From: Streptomyces sp. TLI_171
GTDB taxonomy: Bacteria > Actinomycetota > Actinomycetes > Streptomycetales > Streptomycetaceae
Direction: 5' to 3'
Assembly: GCF_003610255.1 (NCBI RefSeq)
Contig: NZ_RAPS01000001.1
Coordinates: 7,343,001 to 7,407,000, forward strand
DNA: 64,000 nucleotides
Shown here piece after piece: positions 61,863-64,000 of this stretch. The notes under the pieces were generated by a model. It was given only the letters and a program-made list of their open reading frames with translations, searched no databases and was not told the origin of the DNA. Both the position numbers and the translations under genes were made by a program. Numbering within the stretch: position 1 is the first letter of the stretch; each line of letters opens with the position of its first letter.

Positions 61863-62903
61863 GTGGAGAGCGACCCGCACCGGATCCGGCGCGCCGTGCT
61901 CGACCACCTGCTCGCGCTGATCGCCGACTCCCCGTGGGCCGAGACGCTGGTGCTGCGCGGCAGCATGGTGATGCCCGCCTGGGTGGGGTCGGCCGCCCGG
62001 GAGCCCGCCGACCTGGACTGGGTGGTGCCGCCGTCCACCCTGGTCCCGATCGACGGCCTCGACCCGTACCCGTACCTGCCCGACCCGGCGGCCGTCCAGC
62101 AGTGGCCGGAGGTCGCGGACGGCGCGGGGGCCTACGAGATCTGGACGTTCGAGGAGTTCGACACCGGAGGCATCCGCGTCCACGTCCCGCCCGAGGGCCT
62201 GCAATGGGTGCCGGCGGCCGAACCCGAGGACGAGGGGCCGCACCTGATGCTGCGTGAACTCGTCCGCCGGCACCCGCAGGCCGCGCCCGGAGTCCGTCTC
62301 GACGCCGACTCGGTCGAGGACGCCGGCAGCTGGGTCTACGCCGACGACGACGGCCGGCCCGGCGTCCGGGTCTCGCTCCGCTGGACCGCCGACGGCCCGG
62401 ACGGCCCGCGCTCCGGGGTGGTGACGGTCGACTTCGCGCGCGACGAGCGACTGCCCGAAGCACCCGTCCGGACGGCCGTCCCGCGCGGCGACCGCTCCGG
62501 CGCGAGCGTGGTGCGCACGGCGAGCCCGGAGCTGTCGCTGGCCTGGAAGCTGCTCTGGCTGCACGCCGACGGCGACCGCGCCCGCGCCAAGGACCTGTAC
62601 GACGCCGTGCTGCTCGCCGAGCTCTGCGCCGGCACCCTCCGCCCGGCCCTGCTGCGCCGCGTGCTCACCCGCGAGCCCGGCCATCCGGGCACCCTGCACC
62701 TGGCCGGGCTCACCGTCCGGCCCGCCGATTGGGCCGAGTTGCTCGCCGCGAACCCCGGCATCCGCGGCACCGCCCCCGACTGGCTGGCCCGCCTGCACGC
62801 CGCCCTGACGGACCTTCAGGCCGCCCTGGCGGCCCTTCAGGAACCGGACGGCCGGGGCGGCGGAAAACCGGAGGCGGCCGCGGTCCCCGGGCCGATACGT
62901 TGA
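61863..62903 (+). CDS. AbiEii/AbiGii-like nucleotidyltransferase, orphan
   Basis: 346 residues from GTG 61863 with an AAGGAGG ribosome site. The nucleotidyltransferase motifs are LVLRGSMVMPAWVGSAAREPADLDWVV (GS and DxD) and SLAWKLLWLHADGDRARAKDLYDAVLLAEL (KDLYD), the AbiEii signature of abortive-infection toxins (for example MenT-like tRNA-modifying enzymes). An antitoxin such as AbiEi (HTH) is absent on either side, so the protein may be a solitary toxin-like NTase or a nucleotidyl enzyme repurposed for another role. Confidence 0.75.
   Translation: MESDPHRIRRAVLDHLLALIADSPWAETLVLRGSMVMPAWVGSAAREPADLDWVVPPSTLVPIDGLDPYPYLPDPAAVQQWPEVADGAGAYEIWTFEEFDTGGIRVHVPPEGLQWVPAAEPEDEGPHLMLRELVRRHPQAAPGVRLDADSVEDAGSWVYADDDGRPGVRVSLRWTADGPDGPRSGVVTVDFARDERLPEAPVRTAVPRGDRSGASVVRTASPELSLAWKLLWLHADGDRARAKDLYDAVLLAELCAGTLRPALLRRVLTREPGHPGTLHLAGLTVRPADWAELLAANPGIRGTAPDWLARLHAALTDLQAALAALQEPDGRGGGKPEAAAVPGPIR
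62896..62901 (+). promoter_or_regulatory. -10 element for leaderless MBL transcript
   Basis: TACGTT ends 6 nt before the ATG at 62908, even though it lies at the end of the preceding gene. Confidence 0.4.
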
Positions 62904-62907
62904 GCGG

Positions 62908-63522
62908 ATGCGTCTGACCAAGTATGCGCACGCCTGCGTCCGGATCGAGGACGGCGACCGCTCGGTGCTGATCGACCCCGGCTGCTGGACGGCGCCCGAG
63001 GCGTTCCACGGCGTCCGGGCCGTGCTGTTCACCCACGAGCACGCGGACCACGTGGACGAGGACCTGTTGGCGGCGGCCCGCGCGGCCGACCCGGAGCTGC
63101 AGGTCTACACGCACGCCGATCTGGCGGCGGAACTCGGCGGGGAGGCCGTCGCGGTGGGGGACCGCTTCACCGCCGGCGGCTTCGAGGTCCGCGCGGTCGG
63201 CGGCCGGCACGCCGAGACCATCGACGGGTACCCGAACTGCGCGAACCTCGGCTTCCTGGTCGAGGGCGTCTACCACCCGGGCGACGCACTGCACCGGCCG
63301 GAGGAGGATGTCCGCGCCCTGCTGCTGCCCGCCTCCGGGCCCTGGCTGAGCCTGCGCGCGGCGATCGAGATGGTGCGGGCCGTCCGGCCCGAACACACCT
63401 TCCCGATCCACGACGCCAACCTCAGCGAGATCGGCATGGCCAACTTCGACGGCTGGCTCGGCGAGGAGGCGGACACCCGCTTCGCCCGGATCGCCCTCGG
63501 GAAGTCCGTCGACCTGCCCTGA
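62908..63522 (+). CDS. MBL-fold metal-dependent hydrolase (UlaG-like)
   Basis: 204 residues. LTKYAHACVRIEDGDRSVLIDPGCW and FTHEHADHVDEDLL (HxHxDH) are the metallo-beta-lactamase signatures; GVYHPGDAL and FPIHDANLS carry further metal ligands. UlaG/L-ascorbate-lactonase-like proteins form this family. It starts 4 bp after the AbiEii-like gene stop, so they may be co-transcribed or separately started. Substrate unknown. Confidence 0.92.
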   Translation: MRLTKYAHACVRIEDGDRSVLIDPGCWTAPEAFHGVRAVLFTHEHADHVDEDLLAAARAADPELQVYTHADLAAELGGEAVAVGDRFTAGGFEVRAVGGRHAETIDGYPNCANLGFLVEGVYHPGDALHRPEEDVRALLLPASGPWLSLRAAIEMVRAVRPEHTFPIHDANLSEIGMANFDGWLGEEADTRFARIALGKSVDLP

Positions 63523-63703
63523 CCTGCCCGGCCCAGACCGGCCGTCGTCCGGGGGCCGGATCAGTGACCGACGATTATTAATGTGGAGAATTGGTCCAGG
63601 TGGCCGTGCCTGGCACCCGTCCGTGTGTCGGCTGTGAAGTCTCTGGGAACCCCGGCGCGCGGCATGAGGAATCTCCAAGACGCCCTTGCTAGCTTCGTGT
63701 CGC
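63523..63703. other. 181-bp intergenic with AT-rich spot and partial DasR-like half site
   Basis: GATTATTAATGTGG (about 63573-63586) stands out in this GC-rich DNA and may hold a promoter. TTGGTCCAGGTGG (63591-63603) keeps only the first half of the chitinase-type element. I see no gene. Confidence 0.35.
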
Positions 63704-64000
63704 ATGATCGACTCGTCCCACCTGGCAGCCCGGTCACGCTCCCTGGCGCACCTCATGCTGGCCCGACTCAGACTCCGCCACCTCGCCTGGCCGCTGTTCG
63801 CCGTGGCCTTCTGGCGCTACCTCGCGGTCTACGGACTGCCGTACGCGAACGACGTCGTCTTCCTCTGGCTGATCGCCGCACTGGTCGCCGCCTCCGTGCA
63901 CAGCGGCGGGCGCAAGGGCTGGCTGTCGGTCCTGCGCGACTGGGTCCCGGTGATGGCCGTGGTCTGGACGTACTCCCTGCTGCGCGGCTACGGCTCGCAC
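63704..64000 (+). CDS. PAP2/AUR1-like membrane protein, 3' end cut by window edge
   Basis: The first 99 residues are seen from ATG 63704. LARLRLRHLAWPLFAVAFWRYLAVY, YANDVVFLWLIAALVAASVHSGGRKGWLSVLRDWVPVMAVVWTYSLLRG shows at least two or three membrane helices. The WLSVLRDWVPVMAVVWTYSLLRG block is typical of the inositol-phosphorylceramide-synthase-like PAP2 proteins of Streptomyces. The catalytic phosphatase motifs lie beyond the window. Function not assignable beyond a lipid-phosphate-handling membrane enzyme. Confidence 0.7.
   Translation, partial: MIDSSHLAARSRSLAHLMLARLRLRHLAWPLFAVAFWRYLAVYGLPYANDVVFLWLIAALVAASVHSGGRKGWLSVLRDWVPVMAVVWTYSLLRGYGSH

Overview
The window is a piece of a high-GC actinobacterial chromosome, most likely from Streptomycetaceae (Streptomyces or Kitasatospora). 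The evidence is the strong third-position GC bias, many GTG and some TTG starts, many secreted chitin- and glycan-active proteins with CBM13/ricin, FnIII and C-terminal binding modules, Tat substrates, LAL and DasR-type regulators, and -10 boxes lying 6-7 nt before start codons. No rRNA, tRNA, CRISPR array, prophage, transposase or antibiotic cluster is visible. The region resembles an accessory or arm-like part of the chromosome with a few core functions (sdhCAB, bioF, tdh-kbl, an infA paralogue).

Layout. 1-7.1 kb: a truncated macro-domain protein, a TerD-like stress protein, a divergent LysR/SDR pair, an XRE-cupin regulator, a His-rich SAM methyltransferase and a VOC protein. 7.2-12.3 kb (minus strand): a thioredoxin lipoprotein with a detached DsbD-alpha-like protein, then a GH18 chitinase and a CBM13 beta-helix protein downstream of a DasR-like site. 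12.4-15.4 kb: a DDN-type reductase fused to a hemerythrin domain with its MarR regulator, a GNAT enzyme behind a small leader ORF, and a TTG-started IF-1 paralogue. 15.4-21.9 kb: a frameshifted membrane gene, bioF, a secreted type I phosphodiesterase divergent from a DasR-like GntR regulator, and an ArsR-MFS operon with two palindromic operators.

22-35 kb: a Tat sulfatase with its own formylglycine-generating enzyme, an M4 metalloprotease, a LAL regulator, a Tat beta-helix protein, an aldo/keto reductase, an ArsR-like regulator, an HD hydrolase and a MOSC protein. 35-40.2 kb: a LysR regulator divergent from sdhCAB, a quinol-type monooxygenase and its MerR regulator. 40.2-48 kb: a double Lrp/AsnC regulator, a frameshifted MFS transporter, a divergent NHEJ polymerase/ligase pair, a GntR-TetR fusion regulator divergent from an FAD monooxygenase, and a DHFR-like reductase. 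48-59 kb: a second GH18 chitinase with a DasR-like site, tdh-kbl, a LysR, an S24-like protein divergent from a Doc-type toxin-antitoxin pair, a secreted PI-PLC-like protein ending in a 24-copy 8-bp tandem repeat, a Gfo/Idh/MocA enzyme and a large secreted multidomain protein. 59-64 kb: a small hypothetical, a GNAT, a multicopper oxidase, an AbiEii-like nucleotidyltransferase, an MBL hydrolase and the start of a PAP2-like membrane protein.

Several links are supported by sequence. A DasR paralogue and DasR/chitinase-type sites could tie together both chitinase loci and the phosphodiesterase/GntR junction. The sulfatase and its maturase sit together. Many divergent regulator/target pairs have visible palindromes. 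Two genes carry apparent single frameshifts that need checking against raw reads.
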